Source: Cornus controversa (lineage: Eukaryota > Streptophyta > Magnoliopsida > Cornales > Cornaceae). Taken from it: a DNA stretch of 64,000 nucleotides. Every line of letters begins with the position of its first letter. Positions within the stretch are counted from its first letter, which is position 1. Both the position numbers and the translations under genes were made by a program. Below the pieces are notes generated by a model. The model worked only from the letters and a program-made list of their open reading frames with translations. It searched no databases and was not told where the DNA came from. Of this stretch, positions 33,726-46,065 are shown piece by piece. The DNA is taken from the NCBI GenBank assembly GCA_026545225.1, contig CM048845.1:35573001-35637000 (forward strand), written 5' to 3'.

Positions 33726-36195
33726 TGTAATACCCCGCTCCAACACATGGTATGATATTATCCGCTTTGGGCCTGAGCTCGCACGGTTTTGCTCTTGGGT
33801 TTTACCCCAAAAGGCCTCATATCATTTAAAGAGAACATACTACATATAAGCACATCTCCTTTTCCACACCTAGGCGATGTGGGATTGAACACCCTGTACC
33901 CTGTCAGTGTGGTAGCTTAGCCCAGTGTTTCTCTTTGCACCGCCCACAAGGGTTACTACAATCCACCCCCCTATGAGGCCCGACGTCCTCGTCGGCACAC
34001 TTCTGGCTGAGTTCAGGTTCTAATACCAACTGTAATACCCCGCTCCAACACACCGTATGATATTGTCCGCTTTAGGCCTAAACCCATACGGTTTTGCTCT
34101 TAGGTTTTACCCCAAAAGATCTACACTATTTGAAGAGAACATACTACATATAAGCACATCCCCTTTTCCACACCCAGTCAATGTGGGATTGAGCACCCTG
34201 TACCCTGTCAGTGTGGTAGCTCAGCCAAGTGTCTGTCTTTGCACCCGCCCAGTCACACCCGTCCACAAGGGTTACTACAATCCACCCCCCTACGAGGCCC
34301 GACGTCCTCGTCGGCACAATTCCGCCTGGGTCCTAGCTCTGATACCAACTGTAATACCCCGCTCCAACACATGGTATGATATTGTCCACTTTGGGCCTGA
34401 GCTCGCACAGTTTTGCTTTTGAGTTTTACCCCAAAAGGCCTCATACCATTCGAAGAGAACATACTACATATAAGCACATCCCCTTTTTCACACCCAGGCG
34501 ATATGGGATTGAGCACCCTGTACCCTGTCAGTGTGGTAGCTCAGTCCAGTGTCTGTCTTTGCACCCGCCCACTCACACCCGGCCACATGGGTTACTACAA
34601 TCCACCCCTTACGAGGCCCGATGTCCTCGTCGGCACACTTTCGGTTGGGTTCAGGCTTTGATACTAACTGTAATACCCCGCTCCAACATATGGTATGATA
34701 TTGTCCACTTTGGGCCTGAGCTCGTACGATTTTGCTCTTGGGTTTTACCCCAAAAGGCCTCATACCATTTGAAGAGAACATACTATATATAAACACATCC
34801 CCTTTTTCACACCCAGGCAATGTGGGATTGAGCACCCTGTACCCTGTCAGTGTGGTAGCTCAGCCTAGTATCTGTCTTTGCACCCGCCCACTCACACCCG
34901 TCCACAAGATTTACTACAATCCACCCCCTACGAGGCCCGATGTCCTCGTCGGCACACTTTCGTCTGGGTTCAGGCTTTGATACCAACTGTAATACCTCGT
35001 TCCAACACATGGTATGATATTGTCCACTTTAGGCCTGAGCCCGCACGGTTTTGCTCTTGGGTTTTACCCCAAAAGGCCTCATACCATTTGAAGAGAACAT
35101 ACTATGTATAAGTGCATCCCCTTTTCCACACCCAAGCGATGTGAGATTGAGCACCCTATACCCTGTCAATGTGGTAGTTCAGTCCAGTGTCTATCTTTGC
35201 AGCCGTCCACTCACACCCGTCCACAAGGGTTACTACAATCCACCCCCTACGAGGCCCGACGTCCTCGTCGGTACACTTTCGACTGGGTTCAGGCTCTGAT
35301 ACCAACTGTAATACCCCGCTCCAACACATGGTATAATATTGTCTGCTTTGGGCTTAAGCCCGTATGATTTTGCTCTTGTGTTTTACCCCAAAAGGCCTCA
35401 TACCATTTGAAAAGAATATACTACATATAAGCACATCCCCTTTTCCACACCCAGGCGATGTGGGATTGAGCACCTTATACCCTGTCAGTGTGGTAGCTCA
35501 GCCTAGTGTCTATCTTTGCAGCCGCCTACTCACACTCATCCATAAGGGTTACTACAATCCACCCCCCTACGAGGCCCGACGTCCTCGTCGGCACACTTTC
35601 GGCTGGGTCCTAGCTCTGATACTAACTGTAATACCTCGCTCCAACACATGGTATGATATTGTCTGCTTTGGGCTTGAGCACGCACGGTTTTACTTTTAGA
35701 TTTTACCCCAAAAAGGGCTCATACCATTTGAAGAGAACATACTACATATAAGCACATCCCTTTTTTCACACCTAGGCGATGTGGGATTGAGCACCCTGTA
35801 CCCTGTCAGTGTGGTAGCTTAGCCTAGTGTTTGTCTTTGCACCCGCCACTCACACCCGTGCACAAGGTTTACTACAATCCACCCCCTACGAGGCCCGACG
35901 TCCTCGTCGGCACACTTCCGGCTGAGTTCAGGCTTTGATACCAACTGTAATACTCCGCTCCAACACATGGTATGATATTGTTCGGTTTGGGCCTGAGCTC
36001 GCACGATTTTGCTCTCGGGTTTTACCCCAAAAGGCCTCATACCATTTGAAGAGAACATACTATATATAAGCACATCCCCTTTTTCACACCCAGGCGATAT
36101 GGGATTGAGCACCCTATACCCTGTCAGTGTGGTAGCTCAGCCTAGTGTCTGTCTTTGCACCCGCCCACTCAAATCCGTCCACAAGGGTTACTACA
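33726..36195 (-). mobile_element. Tandem TRIM array: eight LTRs, seven interiors, TSD ATAAA
   Basis: LTR ends (TGTAATACC on the plus strand, i.e. LTR 3' ends in minus orientation) start at 33726, 34031, 34350, 34669, 34988, 35307, 35627 and 35946, giving periods of 305, 319, 319, 319, 319, 320 and 319 bp. Each unit is a roughly 250-bp LTR plus a roughly 69-bp interior containing GCTCTGATACCA (tRNA-iMet primer site on the minus strand) and the CCACCCCCTA polypurine tract. The last LTR ends at 36195. One pair of ATAAA duplications (33721-33725, 36196-36200) surrounds the whole array. The family is that of the complete TRIMs at 29745 and 42400. Units have diverged individually, and the unit starting at 33726 has a 14-bp deletion. 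Confidence 0.93.
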
Positions 36196-36673
36196 ATAAA
36201 CTTATGCAATGAGATTCAAACCAATATTCTCCATTCATACCTCAAAAGTCATACATAAGCCATATGTGGAAATTATATTTGAAAATCATATACACTAACA
36301 TTACTCAAATGTAAATATAACATTTTTATCACAGTGCACATACCACAAACCGATATGGACATTTATATACATACAACATACGTAAAAATACCGAAGTATC
36401 CCAAAATATCCAAAAGTGCTCCTATAAGCTCCATTTGACTAGTCAAGTCTTTTCTATCATCTGTGCCTTACCTGAAAAAGGTTTGGGGGAGCGGGGAGAG
36501 CATACAACTATGTCCAGTAGAGATGATCAAACCCGCCTAAGTATCGACTCAACGCCGACCTACATGATATGCATTATGTCATCGATACACTACATGACAT
36601 GCTCAAATTGTAATCATCCGCAGGGTGGATTGCCGGAGTATGTCAGGATTGCTACTGGGGTATGTCAGGATTG

Positions 36674-36837
36674 TTTAATCCCACATCGCCTGGGTGTGGA
36701 GACAGGGATGTGTTTATATGTAGTATGTTCTCTTTAAATGGTATGAGGCCTTTTGGGATAAAACCCAAGAATAAAACCGTGCGGGCTCAGGCCCAAAGCG
36801 GACAATATCATACCATGTGTTGGAACGGGGTATTACA
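36674..36837 (+). mobile_element. Truncated TRIM LTR
   Basis: Matches the last 160 or so bases of the TRIM LTR, from AATCCCACATCGCCTGGGTG to GGGGTATTACA, without the first 85-90 bases. A 15-bp direct repeat GTATGTCAGGATTG(C/T)T precedes it. No target duplication is visible. It sits inside element A2. Confidence 0.85.
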
Positions 36838-38444
36838 CAGATGCTCATGCTATCAACAAGGGAATCATGCAACAAAATAGCAAGTGTACAAGTAACCACA
36901 CACAACCATTAAACCATATAACATACGCCTTAAACTCACAACCAAAATCCTCCACATGAATCCTCTGTTGAAGAACCAAACTTATGCACCAACTTAAGCA
37001 CTTAACTTGACAAATTTTTGGAATGTCACAACGGGACCTTTCAACCTCATAACCCAAGATTGTCACAACCATCAATTGTCACAATGACCAAGATTATCAC
37101 ATGTTAACACCCGTCAACCTCAAGATTGTCACTATAGTTCCTTATCAATTGAAAACTGCAATTGAAAGAGAAGAGTCCATTTTTTTCCACCAAGTGAAAT
37201 CTACCAATTGGAACCATAATCTCATTCCACCATCCGTGAGTATCCATTCTCATAGTTTGACTTCCTCAACACTCATTCCACTTCCAACCCTCACCTCACT
37301 TTCCACCAAAAATAACCTACACTAGGCAAGCACAACATACATATAACATTGTATGCATTTCCACTTATAACTAATATTAAATGCATTAATATGAAAAAAT
37401 TACTCCTTTGATGTATTTTCAATATATGGCATTCAAGTTCATACAACACAAGTCGTGGTTCAAAGTAAGCCTAATGAACCTTATGCTTCTCAACTAATGG
37501 TTAAAGCATGTGTAAAACATCATTAAGCTATAACTAGCATGCTAAATTCACAATTTTTTATGCATGACATATATACACAAAAGTCATATATATGCACAAA
37601 ACTCAATTTTTAACATGCAAAGAACTAATATGCTTCACCTACACCACATATGTCACATGGAGAATATTCCTAGCATGTTTAAACATGAAAGAAAATCAAG
37701 AAAAAGCTTTCTACCTTCCTAAACCATGCTAAAACTACCACAAATCACAAGAGATCTTAGAGAATCGATGAAAGGAAGGAGAAGACATACTTACCTCAAC
37801 TTTGAAGACTCTCCAAGCATTTTCCAAAATTTCTAGCGGATTCCACCTTGTCAAAACACAAGTTTGTTTGGTTCAAACCGAAGCTCTTGTCGCCCTCTAC
37901 GAGTTGTCCTTCTTCGGTAACTCCCGAATCCTAACCCGTGGCCTCCGAGATAAAAAGAGAAGGAATAGGGAAGAAGAGGGAGAGTTAGAGAGAGATGGCT
38001 GCTGTAAAAATATCTCTCAAATAGCTGAAATATCAGCCCTATAGATATTTAGAATATCTTGGGATATAAAAAGACCAAAATGCCCTTAAGTCACTTACCG
38101 TATCCTCTCGAGCTCCGTTTTCGATTTCGAAAGCGCCTATAGCTTTGAAATAACTTCCTTAACTCTTTAAATATTTCATTCGGTTTAAAACCAAAAATAA
38201 TATTTTTTCAGAAACTTTTCGAATTCCCGGGCCCACCTAGACCACGTCCCGGGGTCCCGTTGACTGAAAAGTCAAACTTCCCAAAAATTCCAAAAACCTT
38301 TAAATAACTTTTCAAACATATTTTCCATCCTCGAAACATCCATAACATCATTTAAAATGCATTTACGGCAAAAATGATGAAAAAATTCAAAAATCGATTA
38401 AATTTGGTTCTGGTATCTACATATCATATGATGAGTGTGGTTAT

Positions 38445-40787
38445 TGAAATACCCCCCAGAAAATTTCGCGCATGAGGTGGCCAGTCTCATACACAAAACT
38501 CGAAAAATACATACAACTGGTAGCAACAAGTATAGAATACAAAAGATATAATGAACAATTTTGTAAAAGCAGAAAAGAAAGTTCATCTGAATTAAAATAA
38601 CTGCTAACTAAACAAGTATATGTCCGGTAATACAATTTGAAAGTCCTGTAACCCAAGGACCCCTTAACCAGAATAAACAAAAACTTTTAATTCTAAAATT
38701 AATACCAACAATCAAAGTCTCAAAAGTTTATAGTATGACTCTTAAAGAAGACAAGTTCCTACCCTATAACTGATGAGATGAGACGTCTACTACAACCAAA
38801 CCCTAAAACTCTATCCTCACGATGGAACCTGTCTGAAACCTGAAATATCAACAAAGTGGGTTAAACCCACGAGCAAGTTCTATCTACTACATCTCAATCA
38901 TAGAACCAATACACATACCCTTAGTGTGAGGAACACAAGAGATAAATATAGGTGCAACCATTTAAAATATTCCTTATTCAGTTCATGTTTTCAAAGTAAA
39001 ACTCATTTTATACATTATCCCAACAACCCTTATTATTTAAAATGAACACTTTCTTTAAGTTAAAGAAATCAAGAAACCTTATTAATCTATGCAATCATAA
39101 TATGTCAAATATAATGTATGGATACCTTATTAGGTATGGGCGATCCTGACATGCCAGGCAATCCTTACATGTCAAATAGAAATATATAGTACCTTATTAG
39201 GTATGGACGATCCTGACATGCCGGGCAATCCTTATATGCCAAATATAAATATATAGATACCTTATTAGGTATGGGCGATCCTGACATGCCGGGCAATCCT
39301 TACATGCCAAAATAAAATGCATAGATACCTTATTAGGTATGGGCGATCCTGACATGCCGGGCAATCCTTACATGCCAATTAAAAACGTATAGATGCATTC
39401 CAATATGAAACATAAAATAACCAAGGTGCATTATGATTTAAATTTGCACAAACCATTATTTCAAATTATCCAACATGAAATTATCACCATAAGACAAATC
39501 GTTCTCAAGTAAACTATAATCACGTATTTGATGGACATTTATATCCTTAAAAGAAAATACATTCAAGTAAATCAAATAACTCAAACATCCATTATAGAAG
39601 AAATTCCCAATTCAACATCCAATGCACTCAAATATACGAAGGAGTTTAAACCTAACTTTTATCTAGGTTTTAGGGCGTATTCTACTGCTAAGAACCCTAT
39701 TAAATCATTCTAGAAAATTTTTAGAATTTGAGAATTTTAAAAAAAATATTTTTCTAGCAAAAAATAAAATAAAACATAATTCGAGTCATACTTTCACAAC
39801 CAACACAATCACAAGGGAGACTCATCTTCACATGAAATTTAAAACCCAGATGCATTTTAATCCTATAAAGTTACCTAAATTTTTCTAGAATTTTTTGAAA
39901 TTTTAAAATATTTTCTAAACATAAAAGAAGGTGAAAATCCAACTTTTAGACACTTTAAAAATCAATTGAACAACAAGGACAGATTATTTTGAGCTGAAAA
40001 TTTAAACCCAAGTGTATTTAGCCTCCAGAGAGTTAGAATACAAATTTCAAATTTCTGGAAATTTCTAACTATTTTTTAAATTTAAAGAGACTAAAAAAAA
40101 TAGTTTTTAGACACGTTAAAAATTAATTTAAAGAGAATGGTAAATTATTTCGATATGAAATTTAAACCCCAAGCTCCTTAAACTCCCAGGAAGTTGACAT
40201 AAAATTTTGGGAATTTTTAGAATTATAAAAGTATTTTTAAAAAATAATTTTTTTAAATTTTCAAGTTTTCCCAAAAATTTCAAAAATACAAAATAAATAT
40301 CAAAACAATTCGGAATGGGCCCGTATTGGACCCAGAGGAGGGCCTCGGTGAGTGGGGCCCGAAAATCCTTTTTCGGCCATCGACCGGCGTAGGCGCGCGT
40401 GGGAGACGCGCTGCCGCTGGACCATCTTCCCCAAACGCGCCCTTGCTGGGCTGCGTTTTTTCCAGCCGCGAATGGCCTTTTTCCCAGCCACTTTTGAGTC
40501 ATCTCTGGCCACTAAAAACCATGTTTAAATATACCAAATTACTCCCCTTTATCTAAGCTATCATTTGGTACAAGAATTTCCTTCATTTATGGTCTAAATC
40601 AAAAAGCCCCAAATCTTAAGTTCTAGGGTTCTTCGGTCAACCCTTTTAAATTCAACTACATTCCTCCATAATTTACATCCTAACTCTAAAGGATTATTCA
40701 CAGAGGGTAAGAGCATGTTTTATTCGGATCAAATTCAAACAATCCAACATAAATTGTTCATACGAAAATTATCATTCATGTAAACTT

Positions 40788-40831
<44 letters not shown>

Positions 40832-41763
40832 TTGTAAACCTATACATACATGCATATCTATACATATTTACACCTATAATCTCACAATATAGGCTTCTCT
40901 ACAAACTAAACAAAATCACCCACCAAGTATTCAACTACACATATAAGTTATACATATTCAGCTATACATATATATAAATCTCCAACAGTGCAACCATGTA
41001 TATGCGCATGTACCAAGCATTCAACTATATAGAATTACATAGATTTTCAACAGGAAACCATCAGCTTACATACCCAGTTCTATACTTGCATAACACAATT
41101 AAACAAATGTAAAAATTTAGATTATGCATATAGGATCAAAGGGGAAGAGAAGAATCAAACTTGTCTTTTTGACGAATCAACTTATTCACCCGATCGTCAC
41201 TCCCTTCTCTCTTTCGTTTACTTTCTGAGTTCTGTGCATAAAGCAACGGCAAAAACCCTAATTTCTTCTTTTTCCTTTTTGTCTTAATTATTATTCTATT
41301 ATTGATTTTTCTAAAACTAAATAAAATAGAATAATAATAATAACAATGATATTATAATTATAATCCTGGCCCAACAATTTAAACATATCCTTAGTCCAAC
41401 CATTCCAGCCCAAATTCCTCCCTAACCCAAACCAAAGCATTTAAAAGATTTAAATAAAACAACACATAATAAATAACAATTCACATAAAATGATAAAATA
41501 AATAAATAAACAGAGAAGTTTATATGAAATGATTGGAATCTATAAAATATAACAATCCACATAAAATGATAACAGTCAAACTTATCAATTCACATGAAAT
41601 GATAAAATGCATATAAAGAAAAATAAACTCACATAAAACGATAAAATATAGAGACAATGCATTTCACATGAATTAATAATAATAAAAATAAAATAATAAT
41701 AATAATATAAAGCAATTCAAATTTCTTTAAAATAATTGCTGTCCAAATTTCCGGGGTATTACA
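38445..41763 (-). mobile_element. Solo LTR, family B copy 1, TSD GTTAT
   Basis: On the plus strand it begins TGAAATACCCCCCAG and ends GGGGTATTACA; minus orientation is set by the polypurine tract next to the related LTR at 60837. Perfect duplications GTTAT lie at 38440-38444 and 41764-41768. At 3319 bp it has no coding capacity. It contains a 67-bp minisatellite (39119-39395), roughly 150-bp tandem repeats (about 39830-40260), a GC-rich island (40311-40500) and a TA run (about 40791-40829). It landed 13 bp beyond the TATCA duplication of element A2. Confidence 0.9.
39119..39395. repeat. Family B LTR minisatellite, four units
   Basis: About 67-bp units carry ATACCTTATTAGGTAT (a 6-bp-arm inverted repeat) followed by GGGCGATCCTGACATGCC and GGGCAATCCTTACATGCC. 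Confidence 0.9.
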
Positions 41764-41844
41764 GTTATCCTTATCCACTTAGTCTTTTGACCCATTTGGA
41801 CTTTGGATTTATTTTTGATCTAAATTCCAATATCAGTTGTCCCT

Positions 41845-44800
41845 CATTCCTAAGTTTTCAAAATAAAGAAATATATGCATGCATTTGGTTAAATCTAGGC
41901 AAACATGACATGCTAAATATAAAGTATAGATACCTTTTTAGGTATGGGCGATTCTAACACGCCGGAAAATCCTTACATGCCAAATAAAATGTATAGATAC
42001 CTTATTAGGTATGGGTGATCCTGACACGTCGGGCAATCCTTACATGCCAAATAAAATATATAGATACCTTAATAAGTATGGGCGATCCTAACACGCCAGA
42101 CAATTTTTACATGCCAAATAAAATGTATAGATACCTTATTACGTATTGGCGATCCTAACACGTCGGGCAATCCTTACATGCCAAATAAAATATATAGATA
42201 CATTCCCAATATGAAACATAAAATAAACGAGGTGCATTATGATTTGAATTTGCACAAACAAAGTAATTCAAATTATCCGACATAAAATCATCACCATAAG
42301 ACAAATCGTTCACAAGTACTAAAATCAAGTATTTAATGGGCATTTATATCCTTAAAGGAAAAATACATTCAAGTAAATCGAATAACCCAAACATCCATTT
42401 GTAGTAACCCTTGTGGACGGGTGTGAGTGGGCGGGTGCGAAGATAGACACTGGGCTGAGCTACCACACTGACAGGGTACAGGGTGCGCAATCCCATATCG
42501 CCTGGGTGTGGAAAAGGGGATGTGCTTATATGTAGTATGTTCTCTTCAAATGGTATGAGGCCTTTTGGGGTAAACCCAATAGCAAAACCGTGCGGGCTCA
42601 GGCCCAAAGCGGACAATATCATACCATGTGTTGGAGCGGGGTATTACAGTTGGTATCAGAGCCTGAACCCAGCCGGAAGTAAGTGTGCCGACGAGGGCGT
42701 CGGGCCTCGTAGGGGGGTGGATTGTAGTAACCCTTGTGGACGGGTGTGAGTGGGCGGGTGCGAAGATAGACACTGGGCTGAGCTACCACACTGACAGGGT
42801 ACAGGGTGCGCAATCCTACATCGCCTGGGTGTGAAAAAGGGGATGTGCTTATATGTAGTATGTTCTCTTCAAATGGTATGAGGCCTTTTGGGGTAAACCC
42901 AATAGCAAAACCGTGCGGGCTATGGCCCAAAGCGGACAATATCATACCATGTGTTGGAGCGGGGTATTACACCATTATAGAAACAATTTCCTAACCCAAC
43001 CTCCAATGCACTGAAATCTATAAGGGTATCTAAACCTAACTCTTATCCAAGTTTCTGGGTCTATTCTACTTCTAAGAACCCTATTAAGTCCTTCTGAAAA
43101 TTTCTAGAATTTTTGAGAATTTAAAAAATATTTTTCTAGTAAAAAGAAAATAAAACATAATTCGAGGCATATGTTTACAACCAACACAATCACAAGGGAG
43201 ACTCATCTTCACCTAAAATTTAAAACGTAGGTGTATTTTAATCCTATAAAGTTACCAAAAGTTTTCTAGAATTTTTTAGAATTTTAAAATATTTTTTAAA
43301 AATAGAAGAAGGTGAAAACCCAACTTTTAGACACTTTAAAAACGAATTGAACACCAAAGGAAGCTCATTTAGAGATAAAAATTTAAACCCAAGTTCATTT
43401 AACCTCAGAAAGTTACCAAAAAAATTTGGGAATTTTTGAAACTTTTTAAGTATTTTATAAAAAACCCAGTTTTTAGGTACTTCAAAAATTAATTTAAAGA
43501 CAAGGGGAAATAATTTCGACATGAAATTTAAAACCCAAGCTCCTTAAACTCCCAGGAAGTTGAAATAAAATATTTAGAATTTTTGAAATTATAAAAGTAT
43601 TTTCTAAAATAATAGAAGTTGAAAAATCCAACTTTTGGACACTTTAAAAATCAATTGAACTACAAGGGAAGATCATTTTCGGCATGAAAATTTAAACTCA
43701 ATGTTTTTCAAAATCCAGGAAGTTACAATAAAAATTTGAAAATTTTTGGAAGCTTATAAATATTTTTAAAAAATGAATTTTCAAGTTTTTTCAAAAATTT
43801 CAAAAATTCAAAAAAAATATCAAAACAATTTGAAATGGGCCCATATTGGACCCAGAGGTGGGCCCCCGCGAGTGGGGCCCAAATCTTCTTTTCCGACCAT
43901 TGGCCAGCGTCAGCCGCACACGCCCCCTTGCAACTGCGGTGCAACTGCGGCGCTCGTGGGGGTTACGTGCCCGCTAGGGCCTTCTTCCCCGACGCTTATG
44001 GCAGCGTGTTAGGGGTTTTTTCGGCGTGTTTTTTGGCTTGCTCCGACCTCCGTTCGTTCTAATTTTTGTACCATTCTTCTCCCCTTGATCCCCTCTACCA
44101 TTTGGTGCAAAAAGCCCTATAAAAAATGGCCCGAATCAAAAACTTCCAATTCACAAGTCCTAGGGTTCTTCGCAAAATTCAAAAATTCAAACTCAAATTC
44201 CTCACGATCTATTTTCTTAAAGATCCAGGGTCGTTTACTAGACAATCACAACACAGAAGGTTTACAAATTAACATCTTTTCCTAGCCTAAATTCATACAT
44301 AAACAAATTCCTATACAATTTACACATACATGAAATATATATGCATATATTCTTACATATATATATCTATACTCCTGTACACAGTTTGGCATAATAAATT
44401 TTCACGAAATTTATCAACAAGAAGCAACAAAAAAAAAAAAATACAATTATATACAGATTTTTAATATAAACAAAAATTCTTAAACCTAGACTATACATTC
44501 GGATTCAAAGGAAAAGAGATGAATCAAACTTGCCTCTTTGATGATTCAACAACTTGTTCACCTGATCGTTCCTTCACTCCCTTCTCTCTTTTGTTTACTC
44601 TCTTAATTTCTATGCATAAGGCAAACGACAAAAACCCTAATCTCTTATTTCTTTTTGTCTTAATTATTATTATTCTATTATTGATTTTTCTAAAAACTAA
44701 ATAAACTAAAAATAATAATAATATAACCATAACTCTGGCCCATCAACTTAAGCATATCTCTAGCCCAATCATTCCAGCCCAGATTCCTCCCTAGCCCAAT

Positions 44801-45107
44801 CTAAAGCATTTAAAAGATTTAAATCAAATAATATACAATCAATAAACAATTCATATAAATTTATAAATAAAAAAATAGGAGAAAAGCAATTCACATGAAA
44901 TAATAAGAATTTAAAAAGACAAACAATTCACATAAAATAATAAAATGTATAAAGACCCAACAATCACATGAAATGATAAAATGCATATAAAGGAAAAACA
45001 ACTCTCATAAAATGATAAAAATGCAAGGCATTTCACATGATTTAATAAAATAATATAGAGCAATTAAATTCTAAGAAAATTGCCGTCCAAATTTGTGGGG
45101 TATTACA
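41845..45107 (-). mobile_element. Family B LTR copy 2, truncated, with a TRIM inside
   Basis: Homology to family B starts abruptly at about 41845 (CATTCCTAAG, the point matching 57955 in copy 3) and runs to GGGGTATTACA at 45107. The first 700 or so bases of the plus-strand orientation are missing. It has four minisatellite units (about 41920-42205), roughly 150-bp repeats (43190-43790) and a GC-rich island (43835-44060). A complete TRIM interrupts it at 42400-42971. No target duplication can be tested because one end is lost. Confidence 0.85.
42400..42971 (+). mobile_element. Complete TRIM retrotransposon, TSD CCATT
   Basis: LTRs at 42400-42648 and 42723-42971 (249 bp each) with a 74-bp interior. 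The primer site TGGTATCAGAGC is at 42651-42662, and the polypurine tract AGGGGGGTGGA ends one base before the second LTR. Perfect duplications CCATT are at 42395-42399 and 42972-42976. It has the same sizes and structure as the copy at 29745. It is inserted in family B LTR copy 2. Confidence 0.95.
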
Positions 45108-45109
45108 GA

Positions 45110-46065
45110 ATTTGCTCCATAACTGATGACAATGGGCAGGTTATCTCTGACCCCAAAGAAGTCATGCATGATATAGTTAATTACTTTCCGAACTTGATGG
45201 GGGAGTGAAGATCAAACCACAGCCTTGAAGAGAAGATCTCAAGCAGTACATATCTCATCATATTCTTATTGATGCAGCCCAATAACTTATCCAGGAAGTC
45301 ACAACCGAGGAGATAAATGAAGCCTTATTCTCTATGAGGGATGACAAAGCTCCAAGCCTTGATGGTGTCAATACTTGTTCTTCAAAAAATCTTGGGACAT
45401 TATAGGTTAGGTCCAGAAGTTATTCAAGATATCAAATCTTTCTTTGAAGCTAGAAGTATGTTAAAGGAGGTAAATAACACTTCTGTTTCTTTAATTCCAA
45501 AAGTTCTGAACCCCTTCCTTGTTTATGATTTTAGACCTATATCTTGTTGCAACATCCTTTACAAGGGTATCTCAAAAGTTTTAGCCAACAGACTAAAACT
45601 TGTCGTGGACAAGTGCATTAGTTCATCTCAGTCTGCCATCATTACAGGAAGGAAAATCACTGACGATGTAATCTTGTGTGGTTTTTGGCCTGGAACTTGT
45701 TGCCATGTTTTGTTGGATTAATAAAATCCTGATTTAGTAAAAAAAAGAAAATCACTGACGACTTCTTATTAGCCCAGGAAATTTTCAGAAATTATCACAA
45801 GAATTCTGGGCCTCCTAGATATATGCTCTTAAGGTTGACACTATGAAGGCCTGCGATACCATTAATTGGAACTTTTTGTTGGGAGCACTTCAAGCTTTAC
45901 ATCCTACCTTTGTTTAAGTGGATAGAATAGTGAATCACAAGTTCACAACCACCTCATTCTCCATCAACATAGATGGGAAATTATGTGGGTTTTTCAAAGG
46001 TTGAAAGGGTATATGGCAAGGTGACCCCCTCAGAATTTTCCCTTTAACCTATTTGTTATTATTTT
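45110..46065 (+). pseudogene. L1-type LINE reverse-transcriptase relic
   Basis: Stops and frameshifts throughout, but clear RT blocks: LIPKVLNPFLVYDFRPISCC, NILYKGISKVLANRLKLVVD, SSSQSAIITGRKITDD, then LLAQEIF.NYHK, KACDTINWNFLLGALQAL and GKLCGFFKG..QGDPL. This is the order of plant L1-clade RT from fingers to palm. The YADD region is not present. A LINE tail is inserted at 45667-45746. It is dead. Confidence 0.85.
45667..45746 (+). mobile_element. 80-bp 5'-truncated LINE tail inserted in the LINE relic, 15-bp TSD
   Basis: The insert ends GGATTAATAAAATCCTGATT, TAGT and eight A's (45739-45746), typical of a LINE 3' end. It is flanked by perfect 15-bp copies of GAAAATCACTGACGA at 45652-45666 and 45747-45761. 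Long target duplications and a poly-A tail are the marks of target-primed reverse transcription. Removing the insert lets the host RT reading continue from ITDD into LLAQE. Confidence 0.85.

Larger units (their letters stand above)
32974..38421 (-). mobile_element. Family A LTR element copy 2, collapsed interior, TSD TATCA
   Basis: Read on the minus strand it starts at 38421 (TGTAGATACCAGAACC) and ends at 32974 (...CGGGGTGTCACA). Perfect duplications TATCA flank it (32969-32973, 38422-38426). On the minus strand the first LTR ends near 33190 (...CATAACA) and is followed by a tRNA-iMet-type primer site with one change, TTAGTATCAGAGC (about 33173-33185). Only some tens of bases later a second LTR end appears (about 33150 to 32974). 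The interior and most of the 3' LTR have been deleted. A TRIM array (33726-36195) and a TRIM LTR piece (36674-36837) are nested in it. The part nearest 38421 is homologous to solo LTR A1 in reverse orientation. Confidence 0.82.

Noticed and set aside
34057-36212. Many 60-140 aa open frames in the TRIM array and TRIM copies (for example 29828-30342, 42483-42994)
   Set aside because: They recur because the LTR is repeated, start and stop at LTR/interior joins, and exist on both strands. TRIMs are non-coding.
32974-38421. Reading this interval as a simple solo LTR of 5.4 kb
   Set aside because: Two LTR ends and a primer site near 33000-33200, plus nested TRIM insertions, account for the length and structure better.
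39119-39395. Regular 67-bp repeats resembling a CRISPR array
   Set aside because: Whole units are repeated without unique spacers, the genome is a plant, and the repeats lie inside LTRs.
40128-40502. 124-aa minus-strand open frame in the GC-rich island of a family-B LTR
   Set aside because: Not conserved in frame among the other LTR copies. The island core varies too much for a shared protein.
45341-45721. 126-aa open frame read as a separate gene
   Set aside because: It is the best-preserved stretch of a LINE reverse transcriptase, ending in an inserted LINE tail.
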